From NCBI RefSeq assembly GCF_003353015.1, contig NZ_QREM01000007.1, forward strand, positions 289,627-338,259: a stretch of 48,633 nt of DNA, written 5' to 3'. Positions 33,511-42,115 of this stretch are shown in pieces. Numbering within the stretch: the first letter of the stretch is position 1; each line of letters starts with the position of its first letter. A program made the position numbers and the translations under genes. This DNA is from Xanthomonas arboricola (GTDB lineage Bacteria > Pseudomonadota > Gammaproteobacteria > Xanthomonadales > Xanthomonadaceae). Under the pieces are notes generated by a model. The model did no database searches and had not been told where the DNA came from. It worked only from the letters and a program-made list of their open reading frames with translations.

Positions 33511-33601
33511 ATTCCCGATTCCCGATTCCCGATTCCCGATTCCCGATTCCCGATTCCCGATTCCCAATCCCCAATCCCCAATCCCCAATCCCCAATCCCC
33601 A
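33511..33601. repeat. Heptad array: ATTCCCG x7, ATTCCCA x1, ATCCCCA x5
   Basis: Thirteen consecutive 7-bp units with no interruption. The minus strand carries a run of three or four G every seven bases, which can form G-quadruplexes. The array ends five bases before the thioesterase ATG at 33606, where a Shine-Dalgarno is expected but absent. The rest of the 310-bp gap (33296-33510) shows no gene. Confidence 0.95.
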
Positions 33602-33605
33602 GCCT

Positions 33606-34034
33606 ATGACCTTCCGCGAACCCGTCGACCTGGCCGCCCTCAACGCCTCCAGCCGCGACACCCTGATCGAACATCTGGGCATCGTGTTCACCGATGCCGG
33701 CGACGACTGGCTGCGCGCCACCATGCCGGTGGATGCGCGCACCCGGCAGCCGTACGGCCTGCTGCACGGCGGCGCGTCGGTGGTGCTGGCCGAAACCCTG
33801 GGCAGCAGCGCCGGCAACCTGTGCGTGGACATGACCACCCAGATGTGCGTCGGGCTGGAGATCAATGCCAATCACCTGCGCGCCGCCACCGATGGCCTGG
33901 TCACCGGCACCGCGCGCGCGGTACATGTGGGGCGCAGCACCCAGGTGTGGGACATCAGCATCGACAATCCGGCCGGCAAGCGCGTGTGCGTGTCGCGGCT
34001 GACCCTGGCCGTGGTGGCGCGCAGCAATGGCTGA
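33606..34034 (+). CDS. Hotdog-fold thioesterase (PaaI/YdiI type)
   Basis: A 142-residue acyl-CoA thioesterase. The central helix motif [17 protein letters not shown] is the hallmark of the PaaI/4HBT group, and [14 protein letters not shown] follows. Length is normal. It probably hydrolyses aromatic or medium-chain acyl-CoA esters. The start at 33606 sits right behind the heptad array with no clear ribosome site. An acyltransferase gene starts 117 bp downstream, so a lipid-related pairing is possible. Confidence 0.88.
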   Translation: MTFREPVDLAALNASSRDTLIEHLGIVFTDAGDDWLRATMPVDARTRQPYGLLHGGASVVLAETLGSSAGNLCVDMTTQMCVGLEINANHLRAATDGLVTGTARAVHVGRSTQVWDISIDNPAGKRVCVSRLTLAVVARSNG

Positions 34035-34151
34035 GCACGCCGCGCAAGTGCATGGGTGGAACAGCGCCACCCGTCGCGGGCACTGCGCGCAGGCCACGCT
34101 GCTGTCACAATAGTTGCGCTTCCTTCCCCTGGTACCGGTCCCGTTCCGTCA

Positions 34152-34955
34152 ATGAGCGAGTCATCCCTGGACGCCACGCGCGACGCTGGCGGCGTGCTGC
34201 GTTGGTTCCGGTACCTGTATCGGGTGCCGTTGTTGCTGCTGCATCTGAGCATCTGCCTGCCGATCACCATGCTGTGCGTGGTGGCGCCGCCGCTGGCGCG
34301 CATCCGCACCGGCCCCGACGACACCCTGGACGAGGTGATGATCCGCTGGTGGCAGGGCAACCTGATGCGCGTCTTCGGCTTCCGCCTGCGGCGCTTCGGT
34401 ACCCCGCTGCCGGGCGCGACGCTGTTCGTGGCCAACCACGTCAGCTGGGTCGATATCTCGATGCTGCACAGCCAGCGCGTGATGGGCTTCGTGGCCAAGC
34501 GCGAGATCGCCGGCTGGCCGCTGGTGGGCTGGCTGGCGGCCAAGGGCCAGACCATCTTCCACCAGCGCGGCAATACCGAATCGCTGGGCGGCGTGCTGCA
34601 GGAAATGCTGCAGCGCCTGCGCAGCGGCAAGCCGGTGGGCGTGTTCCCGGAAGGGCGCACCCGTGGCGGCACCGAGGTTGGCCCGTTCCATGCGCGCATC
34701 TTCCAGGCCGCGGTCGAGGCCGGCGTGCCGGTGCAGCCGGTGGCGCTGCGCTACGGCGAGCGTGGCAATGCGCAGGCGGTGGTGGCGTTCGGCGAGCGCG
34801 AGAGTTTCTTCGCCAATATCGTGCGCCTGCTCGGCGAGCCGCCACGGCTGGCCGAGGTGCATTTTCTCGAACCGATCCGCGCGCTGGATATCGAAGGGCG
34901 TCGCCGCCTGGCCGATACCTCGCGGCAACGCATCATCGCGGCGATGGAGTCCTGA
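34152..34955 (+). CDS. Lysophospholipid/1-acylglycerol-3-phosphate acyltransferase family protein
   Basis: A 267-residue PlsC-type acyltransferase anchored by an N-terminal membrane segment (about 22-48). The catalytic NHVSWVD (NHx4D) is near 95 and the substrate-binding FPEGRTRGG near 166. ATG 34152 begins before the membrane span. It transfers an acyl chain to a lysophospholipid or ornithine-type acceptor; the precise acceptor is not evident. Confidence 0.88.
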   Translation: MSESSLDATRDAGGVLRWFRYLYRVPLLLLHLSICLPITMLCVVAPPLARIRTGPDDTLDEVMIRWWQGNLMRVFGFRLRRFGTPLPGATLFVANHVSWVDISMLHSQRVMGFVAKREIAGWPLVGWLAAKGQTIFHQRGNTESLGGVLQEMLQRLRSGKPVGVFPEGRTRGGTEVGPFHARIFQAAVEAGVPVQPVALRYGERGNAQAVVAFGERESFFANIVRLLGEPPRLAEVHFLEPIRALDIEGRRRLADTSRQRIIAAMES

Positions 34956-35018
34956 GCCGACGATGCAAGCGCGCATCTTCCCTGCGGCCGGCACCCCCTG
35001 ATCCGGCCCGATGAGCGC

Positions 35019-36005
35019 ATGAACGCCTCCGACTATCTGCCGCCGCGCTGGTTGCGCAATCCGCATGTGCAGTCGGTGCTGGGCAGCAGTGCACTGCGCC
35101 GGATCCGCAGCCGCCAGTTGCTGGCCGCCAGCGGGGCGGTCACCAGCGAACACATTCTCGACGGCGGCGACGGCGTGCGCCTGCAGGGCTGGATGAGCAT
35201 CCCGCCCGGCGATGCCCCGGTACGCGGCACGGTGCTGCTGCTGCACGGCTGGGAAGGCAGCGCCGATTCCAACTACATGCGATTGAGCGCCGCGCGCCTG
35301 CTTGGGCTGGGCTACCAGGTGTTCCGGCTGAACTTCCGCGACCATGGCGGCACCCACCACCTCAACGTGGACCTGTTCCACTCCGATCGCATCGAGGAAG
35401 TGGTCAATGCCGCGGGCGATCTGTGGCGGCGGTTTCCCGCGCCGCAGTTGCTGGCGGCGGGCTATTCGCTGGGCGGCAATTTCGCGTTGCGGCTGGCGCT
35501 GCGTGCACCGGCGGCCGGCCTGCCGCTGGCGCGCGTGGCGGCGGTATGCCCGCTGCTGGACCCGGCAGCGACGATGCTGCAGCTGGAAAAGGGCCCGCAG
35601 TTCTACGACTGGTATTTCCGCCGCAAGTGGCGCGAGTCGCTGCTGCGCAAGCGCAAGCTGTTCCCCGACCAGCACGGCTACGACGACGCCACCCTGGCGC
35701 TGGACATGCGCGGGCTGATGGCCTGGCTGGCCGAACAGCACACCGGGCATGGCTCGCTGGAAGCGTATTTCGACAGTTATTCGATCGCCGGCGAGCGCCT
35801 GGCCGGCCTGCAGGTGCCGGTGGACATCCTGATGGCCGAGGACGACCCGGTGATTCCGTTCGAGGATTTCGCCGGCTGGCAGCTGCCGGCGCACGCACAG
35901 CTGGAAATCGCCCGCTGGGGCGGCCACTGCGGCTTTCTGGAAAACGCCCGCGGCGACGGATTCGCCGAACGCTGGGTGGCCGAGCGGCTGGCCGCGCAGG
36001 CCTGA
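35019..36005 (+). CDS. YheT-family alpha/beta hydrolase
   Basis: A 328-residue esterase-type protein. The opening PPRWLRNPHVQSVLGS is characteristic of the YheT/ABHD1-3 group. LLLHGWEGSADSNY holds the oxyanion region, GYSLGG near 148 the nucleophile Ser, AEDDPVIP the acid residue and GGHCGF the catalytic His. The triad is intact. The natural substrate of YheT is not known. It follows the acyltransferase by 63 bp on the same strand. Confidence 0.9.
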   Translation: MNASDYLPPRWLRNPHVQSVLGSSALRRIRSRQLLAASGAVTSEHILDGGDGVRLQGWMSIPPGDAPVRGTVLLLHGWEGSADSNYMRLSAARLLGLGYQVFRLNFRDHGGTHHLNVDLFHSDRIEEVVNAAGDLWRRFPAPQLLAAGYSLGGNFALRLALRAPAAGLPLARVAAVCPLLDPAATMLQLEKGPQFYDWYFRRKWRESLLRKRKLFPDQHGYDDATLALDMRGLMAWLAEQHTGHGSLEAYFDSYSIAGERLAGLQVPVDILMAEDDPVIPFEDFAGWQLPAHAQLEIARWGGHCGFLENARGDGFAERWVAERLAAQA

Positions 36006-36204
36006 GCGCGGCTGCAGACAAGGCACGCGCCTGCCGGGTGGGTGCGCAGGGTGTCCCCGGCACCGCAGCGTACGAGTGAGTCGGGTCGCTGCGCGCATCG
36101 GCCACGCTCGCCTGGCGGTTGCGCAGCGGTATTGAACGCCGCTCCAGGTCGGCGCCCTGCCACGGATCGTTACAATAGGCGTTTGTCCTGGACACGCCGC
36201 CGCC

Positions 36205-38277
36205 ATGCAAGACGCCATTCTTCAAGCCCTGCGCCGCAATGCGGCCGACGATGCGGTGGCGCTGGCCCGCGAGTGGGTCCTGGGTGCGCCCGAGGCCGCC
36301 GCTGCGCATCGCTGGCTCGGCCTGGCCCTGCAGCAGCAGGGGCAGCCGGCGCTGGCACTGGCCAGCATCGAAACCGCACTGACGCTGACGCCGGAAGATG
36401 CCGACCTGCATCTGCTGCGCGCCGGCCTGCTGCTGGCCACGCGCGATCTGAGCGCGGCCGATGCCGCGTTGTCGCGCAGTACCGCGCTGGATCCCAACCA
36501 GTTCAACGCCTACGTGATGCAGGCGCATCTGGCGGTGGCACGCGGCGATCTGGACGAGGCGCAGCGGCTGAGCCGCACCGCTGCACGGCTGTCGCCTGAC
36601 CACCCGCAGCTGCTGGCCGTCGATGGCGTGGTGGAGCTGCGCCGCGGCCAGGGCGACCGCGCGCTGTCGCTGCTGACCCGCGCCGCCGAGCAACTGCCGG
36701 ATGACCCGCGGGTGATGTTCGCGCTGGGCTTTGCATATCTGCAGAAAGAGCACTTCGCGTTTGCCGAGCGCGCCTTCGAGCGCGTGGTCGAGCTCAATCC
36801 TCCGGGCACCGCGCTGCGCGCCTTCATCGCCCAGCTGGCCCAGCGCCAGGGCCGCCTGGACGATGCGCTGGCCGCGATGCAGGGCGTGTTCGCCCAGCCC
36901 GGCGGCGACATCCCGGCCATGCGCCGGCTCGCCGGCGAGATGGAATTGCAGGCCGGCCGCCCCGACCAGGCCGCCGCGCACCTGCGCCTGGCGCTGGCCC
37001 ATTGGCCGGCCGACCGCCGCACCTTGCACGCCTTGCTGACCGCCTGGGAGCGGCTGGGCGCGGTGGACGATGCACGCGACACCCTGGACGCGGCACTGGC
37101 CACCTCGGCCAGTGCGCACGACCTGTGGCTGGCGCGGCTGGCGGTGGAGCCGGTCGGCGGGCCGCAGGCGCAGGCGGTGATCGAGCGCTGGCTGCTGGCC
37201 ATGCCCGAGCATCTGCCGGCGCTGGAAGCGCTGATGCGCGTGCACGACATGCAGGGCCATGCCGACCAGGCCGAGATGGTGGCCCGCCAGATCGTGGCGG
37301 TGGAACCGGGCCGCATCAGCGGCGAGCAGCGCATCGTCGAAGCCTTGCTGGAGCGCGACCCGCCGGCGGCGATCGCCTGCGTGCAATCCTTGATCGAGTC
37401 GTTGCCCGAACCGCAGCAGACCGTGCTGCGGCCGTGGCTGGGCAATGTGCAGGACCGCGCCGGCCAGCCCGACGCCGCCGTGGCCACCTGGATGCAGTTC
37501 CAGCGCGAGCAGGCCCAGCACCGCCTGCCACTGCCGCCGCAGGCCGCCCAGCAGCCGCTGCAGTGGCCGGAAGTCGGGACCATCCCCGAGACCGTGACCG
37601 CGCGGCCGCTGTTGGTCTGGGGCACGCCCGGCTCGCATGTCGAACGCCTGATCGCGGTGATGGGCGCGGCCACCCCGCTGGTGCGCGACGACCGGTATGG
37701 CACCACGCCGCCGTCCGATGCGCTGCAGAGCTACCGTACCGTCGAGCAGCTGGCCTCCGGCGAGCTGGCGCCGATGGCATTGGTGGAAGGCTGGAAGGCG
37801 CAGCTGCCGCGGCGCGGCATCGACGACGGCAACGTCATCGACTGGCTGCTGTGGTGGGACAACACCCTGCTGACCGCGCTGCGCCCGCATCTGCCCGAAG
37901 GCCGGCTGGCGATCGCGCTGCGCGACCCGCGCGACATGCTGCTGGACTGGCTATCGGCCGGCGCGCCGGCACCGCTGGCCGTGCAGTCGCCGCAGCAGGC
38001 CGCCGACTGGTTGCTGGCTGCGCTGGAACAGCTTGCCGTGTTGCACGAGCACGACCTGTATCCGCACCGGATCATCCGCCTGGACGGCATCGAGAGCGAC
38101 CCGCAAGGCATCTCCACCGCGCTGGAACAGGCGTTCGGCCTGCGCTTCCCGCTGGTCGAACCGCGTGGCCCGGCGCGCCTGGCCGCGGGGCGCTGGCGCA
38201 GCTACTGCAGCGTGCTGGGCGCGCAATTCGATCAGCTGACGCCGATCGCGGTGCGCCTCGGCTACCCGCAGGCCTGA
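36205..38277 (+). CDS. Large TPR protein with sulfotransferase-like C-terminal region
   Basis: A 690-residue cytoplasmic protein without signal peptide. Residues 1 to about 440 are TPR-like repeats (AAAHRWLGLALQQQGQPALALASIETALTLTPEDADLH and others). The C-terminal 220 residues (from LVWGTPGSHVERLIAVMG) have a nucleotide-binding-like glycine loop, then LRDPRDMLLDWLS, similar to the second PAPS-binding segment of sulfotransferases. The classical first PAPS motif is poor, so activity is doubtful. A -10-like TACAAT is seen near 36171. Function unknown. Confidence 0.8.
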   Translation: MQDAILQALRRNAADDAVALAREWVLGAPEAAAAHRWLGLALQQQGQPALALASIETALTLTPEDADLHLLRAGLLLATRDLSAADAALSRSTALDPNQFNAYVMQAHLAVARGDLDEAQRLSRTAARLSPDHPQLLAVDGVVELRRGQGDRALSLLTRAAEQLPDDPRVMFALGFAYLQKEHFAFAERAFERVVELNPPGTALRAFIAQLAQRQGRLDDALAAMQGVFAQPGGDIPAMRRLAGEMELQAGRPDQAAAHLRLALAHWPADRRTLHALLTAWERLGAVDDARDTLDAALATSASAHDLWLARLAVEPVGGPQAQAVIERWLLAMPEHLPALEALMRVHDMQGHADQAEMVARQIVAVEPGRISGEQRIVEALLERDPPAAIACVQSLIESLPEPQQTVLRPWLGNVQDRAGQPDAAVATWMQFQREQAQHRLPLPPQAAQQPLQWPEVGTIPETVTARPLLVWGTPGSHVERLIAVMGAATPLVRDDRYGTTPPSDALQSYRTVEQLASGELAPMALVEGWKAQLPRRGIDDGNVIDWLLWWDNTLLTALRPHLPEGRLAIALRDPRDMLLDWLSAGAPAPLAVQSPQQAADWLLAALEQLAVLHEHDLYPHRIIRLDGIESDPQGISTALEQAFGLRFPLVEPRGPARLAAGRWRSYCSVLGAQFDQLTPIAVRLGYPQA

Positions 38278-38286
38278 GCGGCGCCC

Positions 38287-39163
38287 GCGACAACGCGCAA
38301 CCCCGTAGGAGCGGACCCGGCCGCGACCGGGCGTTACCGACAACGCCGCGCACCGCTGACGCATTGCCGGTAAAAAGCCCCGTCGCGGCCAGGTCCGCTC
38401 CTACGGATGATGCAGGTCGGTACGGATGGGCATCGAGCGAGCGTGGCGCACGCGGCCGCAGTCTTCGCTGGCGCGATGCACCGCAGCGATAACCCCGACC
38501 GGGACGCCCCAGCGACAACGCGCACCCCCCGTAGGAGCGGACCCGGCCGCGACCGGGCGTTACCGACAACGCCGTGCACCGCTGAGGCATTGCCGAGAAT
38601 GCCCCGTCGCGGCCAGGTCCGCTCCTACGGATGGTGCAGGTCGGTACGGATGGGCATCGATCGAGCGTGGCGCACGCGGCCGCTGTCGTTGCTGGCGCGA
38701 TGCACCGCAGCGATAACCCCGACCGGGACGCCCCAGCGACAACGCGCAACCCCGTAGGAGCGGACCCGGCCGCGACCGGGCGTTACCGATAACGCCGCGC
38801 ACCGCTGAGGCATTGCCGAGAAAGCCCCGTCGCGGCCAGGTCCGCTCCTACGGGATGGTGCAGTTGGGCATCGATCGAGCGTTGCGCACGCGGCCGTAGT
38901 CTTCGCTGGCGCGATGCACCGCAGCGATAACCCCGACCGGGACGCCCCAGCGACAACGCGCACAACCCCCGTAGGAGCGGACCCGGCCGCGACAGGCCTT
39001 ACCGATAACGCCGCGCACCGCTGACGCATTGCCGGTAAAAAGCCCCGTCGCGGCCAGGTCCGCTCCTACGGATGGTGCAGGTCGGTACGGATGGGCATCG
39101 ATCGAGCGTGGCGCACGCGGCCGTAGTCGTCGCTGGCGTGATGCACCGCAGCGATAACCCGAC
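38287..39163. repeat. Four tandem ~220-bp units, each with an inverted GTAG REP pair
   Basis: GTAGGAGCGGACCCGGCC begins at 38305, 38531, 38754 and 38971 (steps 226, 223, 217). Each is followed by the inverted copy ending at 38404, 38628, 38851 and 39069. Between the REP pairs a conserved spacer contains GATGGGCATCGA and CGCAGCGATAACCCCGACCG. Copies differ by small indels. No gene is present in the whole 976-bp gap 38278-39253. Confidence 0.92.
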
Positions 39164-39253
39164 CGAGCGCACCAGAGGGTTCCATTGCAACGGCTTCCTC
39201 TGCAGCGTGGATGCGGGCACCCTGAGCTGCATCGATTCCCACGGAGACACTGC

Positions 39254-39865
39254 ATGCGCCTGACCAGCAACAGCATCGAAAACGGCAAGCCCATCGCGGC
39301 GGAATTTGCCGCCGGAACGCCCGAGGGCTTCGCGCCCAACCGCAATCCGCATCTGGCCTGGAGCGAGGTGCCGGCCGGTACGCGCTCGTTTGCGCTGCTG
39401 TGCCTGGACCCGGACGTACCGACCGTGCCGGAAACCGTGGGCCGCCATGATGTGCAGGTTCCGGTCGATCAGCCACGCACCGATTTTGTGCATTGGGCGA
39501 TGGCCGACATCCCCGCCGACGTGCATACGATCGACGCGGGCAGCTGCAGCGACGGCTTCGTGCCCAAGGGCAAGCAGCAGCCGGCCGGCCCGGCCGGTGC
39601 GCGCCAGGGCCTGAATTCGTACACCGAGTGGTTTGCCGGCAATGCCGACATGGCCGGCAACTACCTGGGCTACGACGGCCCGTACCCGCCGTTCAACGAC
39701 CTGCGGGTGCACCGCTACTTCTTCCGCGTGTTTGCGCTGGACGTGGCCCAGCTCAGCCTGCCCGAAACCTTCACCGCCGCCGATGTGCTGTCGGCGATCC
39801 AGGGCCACGTGCTGGCCGAGGCAGCCCTGCATGGCACCTACACGCTGAATCCGGCGCTGCGCTAA
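39254..39865 (+). CDS. YbhB/YbcL (Raf kinase inhibitor-like) protein
   Basis: A 203-residue PEBP-family protein. The core NPHLAWSEVPAGTRSFALLCLDPD contains the conserved DPD ligand-site turn; WAMADIPAD, GYDGPYPP and HRYFFRVFALD follow as in bacterial PEBPs. It lacks a signal peptide. It is slightly longer than YbhB because of a Pro/Val-rich insert near 55-75. The biochemical role of the family in bacteria is unclear. Confidence 0.9.
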   Translation: MRLTSNSIENGKPIAAEFAAGTPEGFAPNRNPHLAWSEVPAGTRSFALLCLDPDVPTVPETVGRHDVQVPVDQPRTDFVHWAMADIPADVHTIDAGSCSDGFVPKGKQQPAGPAGARQGLNSYTEWFAGNADMAGNYLGYDGPYPPFNDLRVHRYFFRVFALDVAQLSLPETFTAADVLSAIQGHVLAEAALHGTYTLNPALR

Positions 39866-40040
39866 GCGCAGATCACTCCCACCGCACGGCCGCCAGGCCG
39901 CGCGGTGGGGGGAGGGAGGGACGCTCAGGCGCCGCAACCGGGATGTCTGTCAGGGCGACCAGCAGGCGCGTCACTCGGGCCGCCTCAAGCAGAGCAGCCT
40001 GTCGTTTTTCCGAAGCGCCAATCGCATAACGGGCATGCAA

Positions 40041-40146
40041 CGCTTCCCGCTTCCCGCTTCCCGCTTCCCGCTTCCCGCTTCCCGCTTCCCGCTTCCCAAA
40101 TCCCAAATCCCAAATCCCAAATCCCAAATCCCAAATCCCAAATCCC
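40041..40146. repeat. Heptad array: CGCTTCC x8 then AAATCCC x7
   Basis: Fifteen 7-bp units, same period and layout as the array at 33511. The minus strand carries GGG every seven bases. It ends three bases before the stop codon of the minus-strand lipoprotein gene. In 39866-40040 no gene is seen. Confidence 0.95.
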
Positions 40147-40149
40147 AAA

Positions 40150-40953
40150 CTACCCACTCGCCTCGATCATCTGATCCAGCACATACACCGGCGCACCGTC
40201 CGTGCCCGACGCGGCCGGGTAGCGGGTGACGCGCAACAGGGTGCGGATGCCCGCCTCGTGCTCGAAGCCTTCGATGCTGCCGTCGAAAGGTTGCCAGTCA
40301 CCGGTCGCGGGCTGTCCATCGGCGCCTTGTTCGCGCAGCTGCAGGCAGCGGCGTGCCGGGTCGGTCCCGCATGGCACGGTGTCGGCCGCCACTTCGATCA
40401 GCAGCGTCTGACCGTGGCCGCCATAGCGGGTGTCGGCGGTGGCGACACCGGCGAACACCAGCCGGGTGCCGTCGCTGCGGGTCAGGGTCAGCTGCGGCAC
40501 GGGCTGCGCGGTATCCAGCGCCACCGCGAAGCGACCGGACAGCAGTTCGCTGGCGGCGCGTTCCTGGGCCATCCGCCGCGGTTGCGCACACAGGCGCTTG
40601 CTCGACACCACCCGGCCGATCTGCAGCTGCGCCTGCGCCACGCTGTAATCGGCGCCCAATGCGTTGCAGGTCTGGCTGACCTGGATGCGTTGATCGCTGA
40701 AGTCCAGCTGCAAGGGCGCGGTGCCGGCGACGAACAGGCTGCGCAAGGCACTGCCGTGCGCATCGCTGGCTTGCTGCAGCTGCCAGTGCTGCGCCCGCAG
40801 GGTGGCCTGCAGCGGAGCGTTGCCGGCCGCCGCTGCGGCGATCGCGGCCGGCTCGGCAGCGGCGTCGGATCCGGGCGCTTCCGGCGCTGCGCCCGACCCG
40901 CAGGCCGTCACGCCCGCTGCCAGCAATGCAGGGGCAAACAACACGGCACGCAT
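40150..40953 (-). CDS. META and DUF4377 domain lipoprotein (HslJ-like)
   Basis: A 267-residue predicted lipoprotein (VTACGSG, Cys18) with an Ala-rich linker. A META domain (about 55-145: WQLQQA..., QTCNALGADYSV) is followed by DUF4377 (about 180-265: LLIEVAADTVPCGTDPARRCLQLRE...YVLDQMIEA). META proteins such as HslJ are linked to heat or novobiocin resistance; the combined form is common in envelope proteins of unknown job. ATG 40953 begins the signal sequence. The heptad array lies right at its 3' end. Confidence 0.87.
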   Translation of the reverse strand: MRAVLFAPALLAAGVTACGSGAAPEAPGSDAAAEPAAIAAAAAGNAPLQATLRAQHWQLQQASDAHGSALRSLFVAGTAPLQLDFSDQRIQVSQTCNALGADYSVAQAQLQIGRVVSSKRLCAQPRRMAQERAASELLSGRFAVALDTAQPVPQLTLTRSDGTRLVFAGVATADTRYGGHGQTLLIEVAADTVPCGTDPARRCLQLREQGADGQPATGDWQPFDGSIEGFEHEAGIRTLLRVTRYPAASGTDGAPVYVLDQMIEASG

Positions 40954-41098
40954 GCGGCGGCTCCCGGTGATCGATGCGTCAGTGATACCGCCACCGCGCG
41001 GCCAGGGCAATGACGCAAGTCACTGCCTGGCCATCCGGCCTGCGTGTCGCGCCCGGCACAACCGGCACAACCGGCACGGCACGCGGCCGCCAGCGGTG

Positions 41099-41893
41099 TC
41101 AGGCCAGCGCCGGCAACCACAACAGCAGGGCCGCGCCCAGCACGATGCGGTAGACCGCAAACACCGTGAAACGGTGCTTCTTGATGTAGCCCAGCAGCCA
41201 CTTCACCACCACAAAACCGGTGATGGTCGCCGCCACGAAGGCCACCGCCACATCGGCCCAGTTCTCGCTGCCGAAGCCGCCTTCCTTGTACATCTCCAGC
41301 AGCGCATAACCGCTGGCCGCGAACATGGTCGGGATACCCACCATGAACACGAAATCCGCCGCCGCCGAGCGCTTGCTCAGGCCCAGCAGCATCGCCAGGA
41401 AGATCGCCGAGGCCGAGCGCGAGGTGCCGGGAAACACACCGGCCACCACCTGCGCCAGCCCCACCGCGATGGCCACCTTCCAGGTCACCACGTCGCGCTC
41501 GGGCAGTTTGCCGGCAAAGTGCTCGGCCACCAGCATCCACAGCCCGCCGATCAGCAGCGCCCAGGCCACCGGATGCACGGTCTCCGGCAGCTGCCAGCCG
41601 GCCTTGCGCACGACCAGGCCCACCACTGCAGTGACCAGAAAGGCCACGCCGATCTTGAGCACGTAGTCGCGGTTGGCGCGCTCGCCCAGGCCGGTGGCCA
41701 GGGTCCACAGCTTCTGCCGCAGCGCCAGGCAGATCGCCAGGATCGCGCCGGCCTGGATGACGATGTTGAAGAAGTCAGAACGGCGTCCGAGCCATTGTTC
41801 GGCGATCAGCAGGTGGCCGGTGCTGGAGATCGGCAGGAATTCGGTGAGGCCTTCGAGAATGCCCAACAGCAGGGCGGAAATCAGATCGGACAT
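41099..41893 (-). CDS. uppP: Undecaprenyl-diphosphate phosphatase UppP (BacA)
   Basis: This 264-residue membrane enzyme dephosphorylates undecaprenyl diphosphate to recycle the carrier lipid for peptidoglycan and polysaccharides; it confers bacitracin resistance. The catalytic EGLTEFLPISSTGH (14-27) and PGTSRS (155-160) are intact, among about eight membrane spans. The start at 41893 gives the conserved N-terminus MSDLISALLLG; an upstream in-frame start adds 19 non-conserved residues. It is divergent from glnA, so its promoter lies near the NtrC sites. Confidence 0.94.
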   Translation of the reverse strand: MSDLISALLLGILEGLTEFLPISSTGHLLIAEQWLGRRSDFFNIVIQAGAILAICLALRQKLWTLATGLGERANRDYVLKIGVAFLVTAVVGLVVRKAGWQLPETVHPVAWALLIGGLWMLVAEHFAGKLPERDVVTWKVAIAVGLAQVVAGVFPGTSRSASAIFLAMLLGLSKRSAAADFVFMVGIPTMFAASGYALLEMYKEGGFGSENWADVAVAFVAATITGFVVVKWLLGYIKKHRFTVFAVYRIVLGAALLLWLPALA

Positions 41894-41942
41894 CGGACTG
41901 GAGAGGGGGAGGGGGGAGGCGTCAGGATAGTGCATTGCGGCA

Positions 41943-41959
41943 TGCACCATATCGGTGCA
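41943..41959. promoter_or_regulatory. NtrC binding site 1 upstream of glnA
   Basis: TGCACCATATCGGTGCA is a perfect match to the NtrC consensus TGCACC-N5-GGTGCA. Its centre is about 128 bp upstream of the predicted sigma-54 start site. Confidence 0.9.
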
Positions 41960-41973
41960 GTATGCGACCGATT

Positions 41974-41990
41974 AGCACCTTTAAGGTGCT
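41974..41990. promoter_or_regulatory. NtrC binding site 2 upstream of glnA
   Basis: AGCACCTTTAAGGTGCT matches the NtrC consensus except for the outer bases. Its centre is 31 bp (about three helical turns) from site 1, the arrangement of an NtrC enhancer. Confidence 0.85.
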
Positions 41991-42053
41991 ATCCAGGCGC
42001 GAGCGACCTCAAGCGATGCAAGCAAAATCAACGACTTGTGAAGATGCATCGCT

Positions 42054-42069
42054 TGGCATGGTCCCTGCT
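42054..42069 (+). promoter_or_regulatory. Sigma-54 (-24/-12) promoter of glnA
   Basis: TGGCATGGTCCCTGCT has GG at 42055-42056 and GC at 42067-42068, the invariant spacing of the TGGCAC-N5-TTGCA promoter. Transcription would start near 42080, about 36 bases before the glnA ATG. Confidence 0.8.
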
Positions 42070-42115
42070 GTAGTTCCGCCCACGAGCCACTTAACTCCTG
42101 CAGAGGTTTCTTCCG

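Noticed and set aside
31181..33871. An 896-codon minus-strand frame over the phospholipase-D gene
   Set aside because: Antisense to a gene with two intact HKD motifs. Its translation is His/Arg/Ala-rich without domains and runs through the heptad array.
35404..37890. An 828-codon minus-strand frame across the hydrolase and TPR genes
   Set aside because: Spans two genuine plus-strand genes and has no recognisable domain.
38287..39163. CRISPR or transposon array
   Set aside because: Units of about 220 bp have conserved, not unique, spacers and no transposase. They are tandem REP-pair units.
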